Notes: a model not told the origin generated them from the letters alone. A stretch of DNA of 64,000 nucleotides from Posidoniimonas corsicana (GCF_007859765.1 NZ_SIHJ01000001.1:1756067-1820066); one strand, 5' to 3'. Counted from the first letter of the stretch, positions 53,011 through 61,738 are shown. Translations and numbers: made by a program.

Positions 53011-54510
53011 ATGCGTTTAGTCCGCGTTCTCGCGTTGTCGCTGATTTGTGTTCCTGCATTTGAGGCGAAGTCGGCGCCGGAGTCGGGCATGGCGCCCCCA
53101 CTCCCGCCGCGTCTGCCGTTCGCGATCCCAGCCTTCCCGGGGGCTTGGGGCGGTGGCATGTTTGCCTCGGGGGGCCGTGGCGGACAGGTCCTCGAGGTGA
53201 CTAACCTCGACGACAGCGGGACCGGCAGTCTTCGCGCCGCGATCGAGGCAGACGGTCCGCGGATCGTCGTGTTCCGCGTCGCCGGGATTATCCACCTGCG
53301 GTCGAACTTATCGATTGAGAACCCCGACATCACGATCGTCGGCCAGACGGCGCCGGGTGACGGCGTCTGCATCGCCGGCGCTTCGCTGGACGTCGACACC
53401 CACAACGTAATCCTGCGGCACCTGCGGGTGCGGCGTGGCGTGACCTCGGGGGGCCAGGGGTCAGACAATATCGGCGGCAACCCCAACCACACCATCATCG
53501 TGGACCACTGCAGCGTGAGCTGGGGGCGTGACGAGAATATCTCGCTCTACCGCAATATGGAGCCGACCGAGAATCCGCTTACCGGCCGTTCCGAGACCGT
53601 TAAGCACCCGGTCCGCAACCTGACCATCCAGTACTGCATCTCTAGCGAAGGTATGAAGCCCGGGCACGAGTTCGGCGGCACCTGGGGCGGCGAGGACGCG
53701 ACGTTTCATCACAACCTCTTCGCGTGCAACACGGGCCGCAACCCGTCGATTGGAATGGGGGGCGAGTTTGACTACCGCAACAACGTGATCTGCAACTGGC
53801 GGCACCGCACGATGGATGGCGGTGATGAGACCTCGCTGATCAACGTCATCAACAACTACTACAAGCCGGGCCCCGCCACCAACGACAACATGCTGTCAAC
53901 AATCGCCCGTATCGAACAGCGCGACATGTACTCGCCAGGGTCCCGTTGGTCCGCGGGCGACTGGTACGCGGCGGCCCCCAAGCGACCGGGCAAGTGGTAC
54001 GTCGCCGGAAACATCGTCGAGGGCTATCCAGACGTGACGGCCAACAACTGGCAGGGGATGCGTGGGCCGGAAGAACTAGCCCGCGTTAATACGCCGTTCG
54101 AAGGCTGGCCGGTCAATCAACAGACCGCCGAGCAGGCATATGAAGAGGTCTTGGGCAAGGCCGGCGCGACGCTTCCGCGTCGTGACCCCGTAGACGCCCG
54201 AGTTGTAGAGTCGGTCCGCACCCTCGAGTTCGCTCACGAGAGGGGTATCATCTCGGACCCGGACCAAGTAGGCGGGTACCCCGACTACCGCTACGACCCC
54301 GAGTCGGTCCCGGCCGACACCGACCACGATGGAATGCCCGACGACTGGGAAGCCGGCCACGGCCTCGACCCCAACTCCGTCGCCGACGGCGCTCAGGACG
54401 CCGACGGCGACGGCTATACCAATGTCGAGGAGTTCCTCAACCAGACCGACCCGCACGAAAAGATCGACTACACCAACCTGGGCAACAACGTCGACGTCAT
54501 CAGCGGGTAG
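53011..54510 (+). CDS. Secreted pectate lyase, PL1 type
   Basis: A 499-residue protein; signal peptide LVRVLALSLICVPAFEAKSA. The PL1 beta-helix is visible from AFPGAWGGGMFASGGRGGQV with NLDDSGTGSLRAAIEADG, then NLSIENPDITIVGQTAPGDG, GSDNIGG and DHCSVSWGRDENISL, the calcium and catalytic strands, and HHNLFACNTGRNPSIG. Relatives split de-esterified galacturonan. Beyond residue 430 a stretch DTDHDGMPDDWEAGHGLDP and DADGDGYTNVEEFLN is a calcium-binding thrombospondin type 3 or dockerin-like pair. The 3' end overlaps the opposite-strand gene by 11 bases. It could use the de-esterified pectin made by the pectinesterase at 7357. Confidence 0.9.
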   Translation: MRLVRVLALSLICVPAFEAKSAPESGMAPPLPPRLPFAIPAFPGAWGGGMFASGGRGGQVLEVTNLDDSGTGSLRAAIEADGPRIVVFRVAGIIHLRSNLSIENPDITIVGQTAPGDGVCIAGASLDVDTHNVILRHLRVRRGVTSGGQGSDNIGGNPNHTIIVDHCSVSWGRDENISLYRNMEPTENPLTGRSETVKHPVRNLTIQYCISSEGMKPGHEFGGTWGGEDATFHHNLFACNTGRNPSIGMGGEFDYRNNVICNWRHRTMDGGDETSLINVINNYYKPGPATNDNMLSTIARIEQRDMYSPGSRWSAGDWYAAAPKRPGKWYVAGNIVEGYPDVTANNWQGMRGPEELARVNTPFEGWPVNQQTAEQAYEEVLGKAGATLPRRDPVDARVVESVRTLEFAHERGIISDPDQVGGYPDYRYDPESVPADTDHDGMPDDWEAGHGLDPNSVADGAQDADGDGYTNVEEFLNQTDPHEKIDYTNLGNNVDVISG

Positions 54511-55411
54511 GCTGCCGCCGCTGACGACGGCGCACCGCCAGCGACAGAGCCAACGAGGCCATCGCCAACGCGGTCGGCTCGGGCACCGCCCCCCTGCTGA
54601 GGGTGGCGTCGGCCGCTGCGGTGAGGAATGCCCCGTCATCCGCGGTGAGGCTGAGCGACGCCAGCACGCCACTCAGGTCGATGTCGCTGGTGGACACATC
54701 GCCGTAGGCCGTGCCGTAGATCACGAGCGCTGCCAGCAGTGTCCCACGGTTCTGGGCGTGCCAAAGATCCCCGGAGTGGAGATTGTCGAAGTTGGCCTCC
54801 TGCCAGGCGTCGCCGACCGGTGCGATCGTCGTCAGGTCATCTCCAGCGGCGTCGTTGAGTGCGTCACGCAACGAGTTGTACCCGTCCCGAATCTCGGCCT
54901 GCATCTCGTCGGGTCCTGAGAACAGTGGTGAAGGGCCGCCGTAGAACTCGTGCCCCGGCCCGCGAGCCCAGGTCTCGTAGAGCATTGGGCGGACGCCCGG
55001 ACTCCGGGTCTTCGCGACCTCGTGGAGCTGAACGGCCGTCGTTTTTGACTCCTCAATGCTGGCGGGGAACGGCGGTGAGTCCGGGTAGGCCCGGGTGAGC
55101 TTTGTGGAGTGCTCTTGCATCACGATCAAGTCCCAGTCGTTGGCGGGCGGGATCGACGAGAAGATCCGCGCAGTGTTGTTCGCGACGTGCCATTCCAGGT
55201 CCTGTCCCGAGACCGCCGCACTCACGACGAAGGGCGACTCTTCACCCGCGGCGGCGGCAATGTCGCGGAACAGCGAGTCGACAGAGCGGGTGCTGCCGGC
55301 TCCAAAGGTGAAGCTGTTGCCGTAGAAGATGACGTTTAGCGGCTGGCCGCTGGCCGTGGCGGACAAGAAGCCCGCCAAAGCCAGCGCGTGCAGCGCGTTG
55401 TGCGTGTACAT
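54500..55411 (-). CDS. Secreted SGNH hydrolase with PEP-CTERM anchor
   Basis: A 303-residue protein; signal peptide ALAGFLSATASG. Nucleophile Ser33 is in FYGNSFTFGAG, and the Asp-His pair is in LHSGDLWHAQNRGTLLAAL near residue 225. Proteins of this fold are esterases that may remove acetyl or other acyl groups from polysaccharides. The C-terminus is VPEPTALAMASLALSLAVRRR, a PEP-CTERM sorting signal. Its 3' end overlaps that of the PL1 lyase by 11 bases, so a role in pectin de-acylation is a natural guess. Ribosome binding site: GTGAGC seven bases before the ATG, weak. Confidence 0.85.
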   Translation of the reverse strand: MYTHNALHALALAGFLSATASGQPLNVIFYGNSFTFGAGSTRSVDSLFRDIAAAAGEESPFVVSAAVSGQDLEWHVANNTARIFSSIPPANDWDLIVMQEHSTKLTRAYPDSPPFPASIEESKTTAVQLHEVAKTRSPGVRPMLYETWARGPGHEFYGGPSPLFSGPDEMQAEIRDGYNSLRDALNDAAGDDLTTIAPVGDAWQEANFDNLHSGDLWHAQNRGTLLAALVIYGTAYGDVSTSDIDLSGVLASLSLTADDGAFLTAAADATLSRGAVPEPTALAMASLALSLAVRRRQRRQPTR

Positions 55412-55493
55412 GATTTGCTCACTGTGGTTCGAGTTCAGGCGCCGGCGCAGCGCGCGCGGCGGGATACGAGGGAGGCCAACTCAGAACCGGCGG

Positions 55494-56213
55494 CTACCGG
55501 CGTTGGCGCCTGCTCAGTCCGGCAGCGCTCATCAGTACAAGAGCTGCCGCTGCGGGCTCGGGCACCTGGCCCCCCGTGTCAACCTGCATCAGGTTGATGT
55601 AGTAGAACTCGTTGCCGTTGGTGTTGTTCGGTCCCGCCGAGACCGTTACCTCGATCTCACCGTTCCCGTCCGGGATGATGCCGGTGAGTTTCAGAACCTC
55701 GGAGTCGTTATTGGCGGCTTCCAATAGCCCGTTGGCAGAGTTTGCGCCGGTGACGAGGTATGCCGTCTCGCGCGAGTCATTCACGCCGGTGCGGGACGAC
55801 ATGAAGGTGAAATCGTACAACGTCGCTTGGTCGAGGCCAGTAAGCTTGAAGGCGCCGGTTGGGTTGTCCGCACCGCCAGCGAAGTCGCCGGTGTGTCCGA
55901 AGAAGTAGTCGTCGGTGGCGCTCACTGGGTAGGCGGCGGCGTCGCCGGAAGGGCTCTCGGTCCCCAGTTGCGAGGGTGGACCGTTGATGAAGAACTGGTC
56001 GGTGAACTCAAGTGTCACCCCGGGGACGACGGCGCCGTTGCTGTCGAACACGGCGAACAGCGGTGGGGCCGGGTCCGGATTCGGGTACAGCACGTTGTTC
56101 CAGCCGTTCACCAGCGTTTGCTGGCCCGAGTTGCCGAAGTCGAACAGCATAGTGGCCGCGCTAGAAACCTGGGCCACGACGCCTACCAAAGCCGCTGCTA
56201 GAAACCATTTCAT
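55494..56213 (-). CDS. PEP-CTERM protein of unknown function
   Basis: A 239-residue exported protein. The ATG at 56213 (MKWFLAAALVGVVAQVSSA) is chosen with GGGAG upstream over an in-frame one at 56255. The body begins MLFDFGNSGQQTLVNGWNNV and includes DATLYDFTFMSSRT, a beta-sandwich arrangement of a kind often seen in surface proteins of this phylum. The end is VPEPAAAALVLMSAAG followed by RRQRR. No enzyme residues are apparent. It is preceded by the SGNH gene 82 bases downstream on the same strand. Confidence 0.8.
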   Translation of the reverse strand: MKWFLAAALVGVVAQVSSAATMLFDFGNSGQQTLVNGWNNVLYPNPDPAPPLFAVFDSNGAVVPGVTLEFTDQFFINGPPSQLGTESPSGDAAAYPVSATDDYFFGHTGDFAGGADNPTGAFKLTGLDQATLYDFTFMSSRTGVNDSRETAYLVTGANSANGLLEAANNDSEVLKLTGIIPDGNGEIEVTVSAGPNNTNGNEFYYINLMQVDTGGQVPEPAAAALVLMSAAGLSRRQRR

Positions 56214-56625
56214 GAGACTGCTCCCGGATGAAGAGGAAACGAAGAAGCGGCCCACACGCGTGGGCGTAGAAGTGACAGCTGATGGTCATGTGAGAAGAGA
56301 GGAGCGGGGTTCTGGGCCCCACGCCCGCCGACGTTACCGCAACGCACGCAGTATTGCAAACGCTTTCACGCGGGCGAGAGATAGTTCTGCGCAGGACGGC
56401 GACCGTGCCGGGGGCGAGCCGCAGGTGAGAGGCTGCGCGTCCGATCCTGTCGCGATGCATGCTCAGGGCTAGCCGAGCACGCGACATGGTGCGAGCCAGG
56501 AAGGAGTCCCGACTGAGCTAGAACTTGGCTACGGAATTAAGGCGCCGGCCGCGAAACAGTGACGTGATACGCTTGCCAGGCTGGGCCCCGTAGAGTGCTG
56601 ACGCAGACTCGGAGAGTTTTGTCCG
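56214..56625. other. Intergenic region with 12-bp inverted repeat
   Basis: This 412-base stretch holds no supported gene. GAAACAGTGACG at 56553-56564 is an exact inverted repeat of CGTCACTGTTTC at 56624-56635, which overlaps the end of the DJ-1-like gene. The span is 83 bases with a 59-base loop. A few GC-rich stems lie between 56330 and 56470. The promoter of the PEP-CTERM gene should be at the left end. Confidence 0.4.
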
Positions 56626-56635
56626 TCACTGTTTC
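56553..56635. repeat. 12-bp perfect inverted repeat at end of DJ-1/PfpI gene
   Basis: GAAACAGTGACG and CGTCACTGTTTC are exact complements 59 bases apart. The right arm covers the last codons and the stop of the minus-strand DJ-1-like gene. It could form a long-range 3' stem in the transcript or be a remnant of a mobile element. Confidence 0.5.
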
Positions 56636-57156
56636 AACAGAACTTCCAGCATCCCGCGGCAGAATTCGGGCAAGTCGTCCGGCTTGCGGCTGCTGACGTG
56701 GTGGCCATCCACAACCACCGGAGCGTCCTCCCAAACCGCGCCGGCGTTGACCAGGTCGTCCTTGATTCCAAGCGATCCTGTGACCCGCACGCCGCGGTAC
56801 ACGCCCGCGGAGATCGGGATCCACCCGCCGTGGCAGACGGCGGCTACCAGCTTCTTGGCGGCGTCAAAATCGCGGACCAGCTGCAGCACCTGTTCATCGC
56901 GACGCAGTTTGTCGGGCATGAAGCCGCCGGGGACCAACAAGCCGTCGAAGTCGGCGGCGGTCGTCTCTTGGTATGACGCGTCAGACCTGCACGGGTAGCC
57001 GTTCTTCCCCTGGTAGACCACCCCCGCCTCAGGACCGGCGACCACCACTTCGGAGCCCGCTTCAATCATCCGCAGCTTGGGGTACCACAACTCCAAGTCT
57101 TCGTAGATGTCGCCGACGAAGGAGAGGATGCGTTTGCCGGTGAGGGGATGGTCCAT
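56626..57156 (-). CDS. DJ-1/PfpI family protein
   Basis: A 176-residue cytoplasmic protein of the DJ-1/PfpI superfamily. The nucleophile Cys108 is in AVCHGGWIPISAG, with Glu19/Glu22 in IYEDLELWYP as the neighbouring acid, and His109 next to the cysteine. Relatives are deglycases, chaperones or peptidases; the activity here cannot be decided. The gene stands between the PEP-CTERM gene and the DUF3500 gene on the same strand; the spacer to the latter is 53 bases. Confidence 0.92.
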   Translation of the reverse strand: MDHPLTGKRILSFVGDIYEDLELWYPKLRMIEAGSEVVVAGPEAGVVYQGKNGYPCRSDASYQETTAADFDGLLVPGGFMPDKLRRDEQVLQLVRDFDAAKKLVAAVCHGGWIPISAGVYRGVRVTGSLGIKDDLVNAGAVWEDAPVVVDGHHVSSRKPDDLPEFCRGMLEVLLKQ

Positions 57157-57209
57157 CGAGAGGTCTCGCGTGGATATTCGTTGCGGTTACGTGTGGTCAG
57201 TTATGGCTG

Positions 57210-58301
57210 CTACTGGGCCACAGCCGGTAGGTGGTGGCGCTCATAGTGCTTCTGTAGCGAGTCGAGCCCGAAGTCGTTCTCGGTGGAGTGCCACACGAGG
57301 TGGGAGTGGTTGCCCTGGGCGTTGTCGTACTCAAGCACCAGTGTAGGGCCGTGCACGCGGAAATAGTGGTTGTCGTCTGGGCCGAGGCCGCCGGCCCACG
57401 CGAAGTGGAGCTTGCCGTAGCCGGCCTGCTCGATGGCTCGCAACTCTTCATTGGCCAACTCAGGGCGGAGGTGCTGGACCAGGTCGCGGACAAGAGTCTT
57501 GAGCAGCGTCTGCTGCTTGGGGGTCATGTCGGCCAGCGCGAGCCCGGCTGGCGCGCCGAGGTCGATTGGCGCGCCGGGCAAGGTGTGGACATCTCGCGGC
57601 GCGGCGGGCTGAATGATAACTTTGTCGCGCTGCTCCTCGCTAAGCGACGCCATCAGCTGCCGGGCGTTGTCCTCTTCTTCGCCCAACGCTCGGAGGCCGA
57701 TCCGAGGCCCCACTCTCACCTCGTGGGGGTTGGCGCCGAGGAACAGTGGCGTTGCGGAGACAACCAGGCGCCCATCTGAGGTGAAGTTGAGCGACAGGTG
57801 ATGCCCTTCGACCCGCCAGCCCCAGGGGCCCTCGCCGGCGGGGTCGCCGAACACCCCGAACCAATACTTCTCCTGGTCGCGGATGCCCTCGACATTCTCG
57901 CGGTCGGCCTCGATGAGCCTCAGGACCTGCTCAAGCGACATGATGGTGGTCGCCTTCAGGTAGCCCTTATCGCTGAGCGCTGACCGCATCAGACGGCGGG
58001 CGGCGCGGCGTTGCTCGAGAGTCATCGCCTTGAGCGGCGTGCCAGACCGTTCCATCGGCACGAAGTTCCACCCCGTCCGCTCGGCGCTGTCGAACGGGAA
58101 GGTCGTCTGGCCGCGCGTTTCGGGGGGGAGCGCGGCGAGGAAATCGATCGCCGCTTGTCGCATCTGCTCATTGACCTCTAGCTGAGTACTGGGCGCGTCG
58201 TGATGGGCGTGCTCGTGAGCGCGAGCGACGCCGATGAGGCACAATCCGACGAGCGTCGCATAGGTCGAGTGCAGGAGGTGATGCATTGGCCGTTGGGACA
58301 T
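57210..58301 (-). CDS. DUF3500 family secreted protein
   Basis: A 363-residue protein; the ATG at 58301 (MSQRPMHHLL) is used in preference to a TTG at 58316. A signal peptide (ATLVGLCLIGVARA) is followed by a His-rich stretch (HEHAHHDAP). The body includes RTGWNFVPMERSG, GWRVEGHHLSLNFT and DNAQGNHSHLVWHSTENDFG, which match DUF3500. Its function is unknown; the His-rich parts suggest metal binding. It lies 53 bases upstream of the DJ-1-like gene and could be co-transcribed with it. Divergent from hemQ with a 239-base spacer. Confidence 0.85.
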   Translation of the reverse strand: MSQRPMHHLLHSTYATLVGLCLIGVARAHEHAHHDAPSTQLEVNEQMRQAAIDFLAALPPETRGQTTFPFDSAERTGWNFVPMERSGTPLKAMTLEQRRAARRLMRSALSDKGYLKATTIMSLEQVLRLIEADRENVEGIRDQEKYWFGVFGDPAGEGPWGWRVEGHHLSLNFTSDGRLVVSATPLFLGANPHEVRVGPRIGLRALGEEEDNARQLMASLSEEQRDKVIIQPAAPRDVHTLPGAPIDLGAPAGLALADMTPKQQTLLKTLVRDLVQHLRPELANEELRAIEQAGYGKLHFAWAGGLGPDDNHYFRVHGPTLVLEYDNAQGNHSHLVWHSTENDFGLDSLQKHYERHHLPAVAQ

Positions 58302-58495
58302 GAGGGTTGTCGACAAGGGTTAGCGGGGCGGCGTTGCAACGCGATTGTAACCGGCAGCCTACCCGTGACGCCAATGCTGCTAATCGACCCGCGAACAGGG
58401 CGTCGAGGGCCCTCATCAGGCCTGTGGATAGGTCAAACCGCCGGCAAGCGGAGGAGATACGAGGGCGGCGGCCTGCCGATTCAGCGGGCGCCTGA

Positions 58496-58501
58496 TATAC
58501 T
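58496..58501 (+). promoter_or_regulatory. Possible -10 box for hemQ
   Basis: TATACT lies 40 bases before the hemQ ATG in the divergent spacer with DUF3500. A -35 is not evident. Confidence 0.4.
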
Positions 58502-58540
58502 GCCTGCTTGCCCAGTACGAAGCACCAAACTTAGACCACC

Positions 58541-59380
58541 ATGCAGCACGACCGCCCATCGTCAGAGCAATCATTGACCCCCGCCGGCGGAGGTTGGCAC
58601 TGCAGCCACCTCTACTACTCGTTCGACCGATCGGCTCTGGCAGGGCTGGACGGTGCAGGGCGGCAGCAGGTGGCTGACGCGCTCATCGCGGCGCTTGATC
58701 CCGATTCCGACGAGGCGCCGCTGCGACTGCAGACCTCGATTGTCAGCGGCCACAAGGCGGACTTTGGCCTGATGGTGATGGACCCCGATCCGCTGAAGGT
58801 GGATTCGGTCCACCAGCGTCTGATGGCTAGCGCGGCTGGGCCGGTTCTGCGGCCTAGCTACTCGTTTGTTTCCGTGACGGAGATAAGCGAGTACGTTCCC
58901 AGCATCGAGGACTATGGCAAACGGGTGGCGGCCGAGGGCGACGAGCCGGGCACTCCAGCCTACGAAGCCAAGGTGAAGGCCTACGCCGCCAGGCTGGAAG
59001 GCATGAACAGGCAACGACTTACGCCCGAGTTCCCGCCGTACCAGTCGTGCTGCTTCTACCCGATGAACAAGAAGCGGGAGGTGGGGGAAAACTGGTTCCT
59101 GACGCCCAAGGAAGAGCGGAACCGTCTGATGGGCGAGCACGCCCGCAGTGGGATGGCGTTCGCCGGCCGGGTGAGCCAGCTGATTACCGTCGGAATTGGT
59201 TTGGACGACTGGGAGTGGGGGGTTACACTGTGGGGTAGTAACCCAGAGTACCTAAAAGACATTGTCTACCAGATGCGTTTCGACGAGGCGAGCGCCCGCT
59301 ACGCGGAGTTCGGCCCGTTCCTGGTGGGGTACATCTGCGACGCCAAGCACCTTGTTGAGCACTGTCGGGTAACAGCCTAA
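58541..59380 (+). CDS. hemQ: Coproheme decarboxylase-type protein (chlorite dismutase family)
   Basis: A 279-residue haem protein. HemQ converts coproheme to protoheme in the coproporphyrin-dependent pathway of Firmicutes, Actinobacteria and Planctomycetes. Family signs include GHKADFGLMVMDPDP, YPMNKKREVGENWF with Tyr173 and the axial haem ligand His200 in GEHARSGMAF, then VGIGLDDWEWGVTLWG. Chlorite dismutase Arg at the distal site is not seen in the matching position, so coproheme decarboxylase is favoured. Together with hemB (35481) this implies a coproporphyrin branch of haem synthesis. Confidence 0.92.
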   Translation: MQHDRPSSEQSLTPAGGGWHCSHLYYSFDRSALAGLDGAGRQQVADALIAALDPDSDEAPLRLQTSIVSGHKADFGLMVMDPDPLKVDSVHQRLMASAAGPVLRPSYSFVSVTEISEYVPSIEDYGKRVAAEGDEPGTPAYEAKVKAYAARLEGMNRQRLTPEFPPYQSCCFYPMNKKREVGENWFLTPKEERNRLMGEHARSGMAFAGRVSQLITVGIGLDDWEWGVTLWGSNPEYLKDIVYQMRFDEASARYAEFGPFLVGYICDAKHLVEHCRVTA

Positions 59381-59460
59381 TGCGCGTTGAGTTGGTAGGT
59401 TCTCTGCCAAGCTGACGACACGCCCGGTTTCTGCGCATCTTTTCTATTCTCCCCCGACTT

Positions 59461-59474
59461 CCGCGGGGTGGGCT
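59461..59474 (-). repeat. Degenerate copy of the CCCACCCC hairpin
   Basis: On the minus strand AGCCCACCCCGCGG matches 13 of 14 bases of the left arm at 42553. The right arm is worn down (plus-strand CCCCCGACTT at 59451-59460). It lies in the 206-base spacer before the haloperoxidase gene. Confidence 0.4.
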
Positions 59475-59555
59475 GTCTGCGTCTGCTTGCTGCTGAATTT
59501 CACTGATTGAACGCGCGGTTGGCGAAAGCAATAAGCGGCGTCGGATCGAAAACAG

Positions 59556-59570
59556 AGTAGGCACTCGCAC
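59556..59570 (+). promoter_or_regulatory. AGTAGGCA motif before haloperoxidase gene
   Basis: AGTAGGCACTCGCAC ends 16 bases before the ATG at 59587. It differs in two bases from the stretch at 14738 before another PEP-CTERM gene. Whether this is a regulator site is unknown. Confidence 0.3.
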
Positions 59571-59586
59571 CCCTGGAACCGCGGCG

Positions 59587-60966
59587 ATGACTAAGACCCT
59601 CCTCAACCGACTGCTGCTCGCCTGCGCCATCGGCCTGACAGCTAGCGTCGACGCCGCGGCGGACACCGTGCTCGATTGGAACTCGCTGGCGTCCGATGTG
59701 CTGGTGGCCAACACCACGCTGCAGAACCCCGGCATGGCCTCGCGCAGTATGGCGATGATGAATCTCGCCATCTACGACGCGTTCGCGATGACCTCGCCCA
59801 ACGCCACGATGTTCTACGACTACGGCGCCGGGCACGCATCGCCGGCCTACACGGCTTCGTCCAAGGCGGCCGCGGCGCAGGCGGCCTACACCGTGCTGAG
59901 TTCGATCTACTCAGACCAGCAGGCGATGCTGGACAACCAGTTGTCGCTCAGCCTGGCCCAGACCCCCGACAGCATGGAGAAGCAGGAAGGCATCGCGCTA
60001 GGGACCTATATCGCGAACAGGATCATCCAGGGCCGCGCCAACGACGGCTACAACTCGAGCTCGCAGTACATGCCGACCAACGCGGTTGGTCACTGGCAGC
60101 CCGACCCGCTAAACCCGGGCCAGCAAGCGTGGGGCCCGGCTTGGGGTGAGGTCGACACATTCATGCTCGAGTCGAACAAGCAGTTCATGCCCCCGCCGAT
60201 GCCGGATCTCACCAGCCAGGAGTACGCAGACGCGTACAACGAGGTGAAGGAACTCGGCGCCAAGAACAGCGTCTCGCGGACCGCCGATCAGGAAGAAATC
60301 GCCTACTTCTGGGCGTACGACCGAGTTGGGATGGGCACTCCGATGCGGATGTACAACCAGGCGCTGCGTGAGATTGCCGTGCAAGAGGGCAACAATGTCA
60401 AAGAGAATGCTGAGCTATTCGCCAAGGCGACCGTTGCGATGGCGGACGCCGGAATCGTGGCGTGGAACTCGAAGTTTGAGTACGACTTTTGGCGGCCGGT
60501 GACCGGCATCCGCGAGGGCGATTCCGACGGCAACCCGCTTACCGAGGGCGACCCCAACTGGACTCCGCTCGGCGCCCCAGGCGGGACGGGCAACGACTTC
60601 ACCCCACCGTTTCCCACGTACCTTTCGGGCCACGCCACGTTTGGCGGCGCGCTCTTCCAGACCCTGGAGGAGTTCTACGGGACGGACGACGTCCTGTTCA
60701 CGCTCACGTCCGAGGAGATGCCCGGCGTCGAGCGAACATTCTCCTCTTTTAGCCAAGCGATGGCCGAGAACGGCCGCAGCCGGGTCTACCTGGGCATCCA
60801 CTGGAACTTTGACGACACCGTGGCGCAGGTGACCGGCAGCCAGATTGCAACCTACATCGCTGGCGGTGGACCGTTCATCGCTTCGGGCGGCCTGGTGCCG
60901 GAGCCGTCCGCAACACTGCTGCTCGTCACTCTGGGCGCCGCCTGGCCCCGTCGCCGGCTTTTCTGA
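59587..60966 (+). CDS. Vanadium-dependent haloperoxidase with PEP-CTERM anchor
   Basis: A 459-residue exported protein; signal peptide LLLACAIGLTASVDAAAD. All vanadate ligands of the VHPO/PAP2 superfamily are in place with canonical spacing: Lys296 and Arg303 in KFEYDFWRP, Ser347-Gly348-His349 in YLSGHATFG, and Arg399 and His405 in RVYLGIHWNFDD. Vanadium haloperoxidases oxidise chloride or bromide with peroxide and halogenate organics. Acid phosphatase activity of the same fold is the alternative. The end is VPEPSATLLLVTLG, an anchor or sorting signal for the cell surface. It is a single-gene unit in its neighbourhood. Confidence 0.9.
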   Translation: MTKTLLNRLLLACAIGLTASVDAAADTVLDWNSLASDVLVANTTLQNPGMASRSMAMMNLAIYDAFAMTSPNATMFYDYGAGHASPAYTASSKAAAAQAAYTVLSSIYSDQQAMLDNQLSLSLAQTPDSMEKQEGIALGTYIANRIIQGRANDGYNSSSQYMPTNAVGHWQPDPLNPGQQAWGPAWGEVDTFMLESNKQFMPPPMPDLTSQEYADAYNEVKELGAKNSVSRTADQEEIAYFWAYDRVGMGTPMRMYNQALREIAVQEGNNVKENAELFAKATVAMADAGIVAWNSKFEYDFWRPVTGIREGDSDGNPLTEGDPNWTPLGAPGGTGNDFTPPFPTYLSGHATFGGALFQTLEEFYGTDDVLFTLTSEEMPGVERTFSSFSQAMAENGRSRVYLGIHWNFDDTVAQVTGSQIATYIAGGGPFIASGGLVPEPSATLLLVTLGAAWPRRRLF

Positions 60967-60981
60967 CAGCTCTGCTAGCCG

Positions 60982-60987
60982 TAGAAT
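60982..60987 (+). promoter_or_regulatory. Possible -10 box for upp
   Basis: TAGAAT lies 46 bases before the upp start at 61033, in the spacer after the haloperoxidase gene. Confidence 0.35.
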
Positions 60988-61032
60988 CGTGGGCCGTGGT
61001 AACCAGGGCCTACAGGCGAAACAGGGTCATCT

Positions 61033-61665
61033 ATGCCAGGCGTCCATGAGGTCGTCCACCCGCTCATCAAGCGGCACCTGACGGTGCTGCGCTGCGAGAC
61101 CACGCGTCCCGCCGAGTTCCGCAGCTCCGTCCGACGGCTTGCGACGCTGCTCGCCTACGAGGCGACCAAAGACCTGGCGACCACCGTCGCCCAGGTGCAG
61201 ACGCCGGTCGCCATGGCGCAGGGATATGAGCTGCCCGACCGGATCGGACTGGTGCCGATCCTTCGCGCCGGCCTGGGCATGGTGGACCCAGTGCTCGATC
61301 TGATCCCGTCCGCTGAGGTATGGCACCTCGGGCTGTACCGCGACGAAGCGACTGCCCAGCCTGTCCGCTACTACGACAAGCTTCCGCCCGGCCAGCCGGT
61401 TGATACTGCTCTGGTGCTCGACCCGATGCTGGCGACCGGCGGGTCGGCGGTCGCGGCCCTGCAGACACTCTACGACTGGGGCGTGGGCCGCGCGAAGGTC
61501 CTGTCGTTGATCGCATCGCAGGAGGGCGTGGACGCTGTGGCGTCGCAGTTCCCACAGGCCCAGGTGTTTGTCTGCAAGGTGGACGCCGAGCTCAACGACC
61601 AGAAGTTCATCGTGCCCGGCCTAGGTGACGCCGGAGACCGATCGTTCAACACGATCGTCCGTTGA
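61033..61665 (+). CDS. upp: Uracil phosphoribosyltransferase
   Basis: A 210-residue enzyme forming UMP from uracil and PRPP. Conserved features: VPILRAGLGMVDPVLDLIPS near residue 80, the PRPP motif LVLDPMLATGGSAVAAL near residue 135, and YVC-type strand and DQKFIVPGLGDAGDR at the C-terminus, the uracil-binding loop. Full length with no missing residues. It is followed by the nucleoside transporter gene after 73 bases and by hpt, a salvage cluster on the plus strand. Confidence 0.96.
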   Translation: MPGVHEVVHPLIKRHLTVLRCETTRPAEFRSSVRRLATLLAYEATKDLATTVAQVQTPVAMAQGYELPDRIGLVPILRAGLGMVDPVLDLIPSAEVWHLGLYRDEATAQPVRYYDKLPPGQPVDTALVLDPMLATGGSAVAALQTLYDWGVGRAKVLSLIASQEGVDAVASQFPQAQVFVCKVDAELNDQKFIVPGLGDAGDRSFNTIVR

Positions 61666-61738
61666 CCGTCACCGCCACCTGCTCTGATGCGGTGGGTGGC
61701 CGGTCGGCCTATTGACTGCTTGTTCTCCGAGGGTGCGC

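Noticed and set aside
53011-54510. Cutting the pectate lyase at about residue 430 and treating the tail as a separate gene.
   Set aside because: The frame is continuous and the calcium-binding tail is a common add-on in secreted enzymes.
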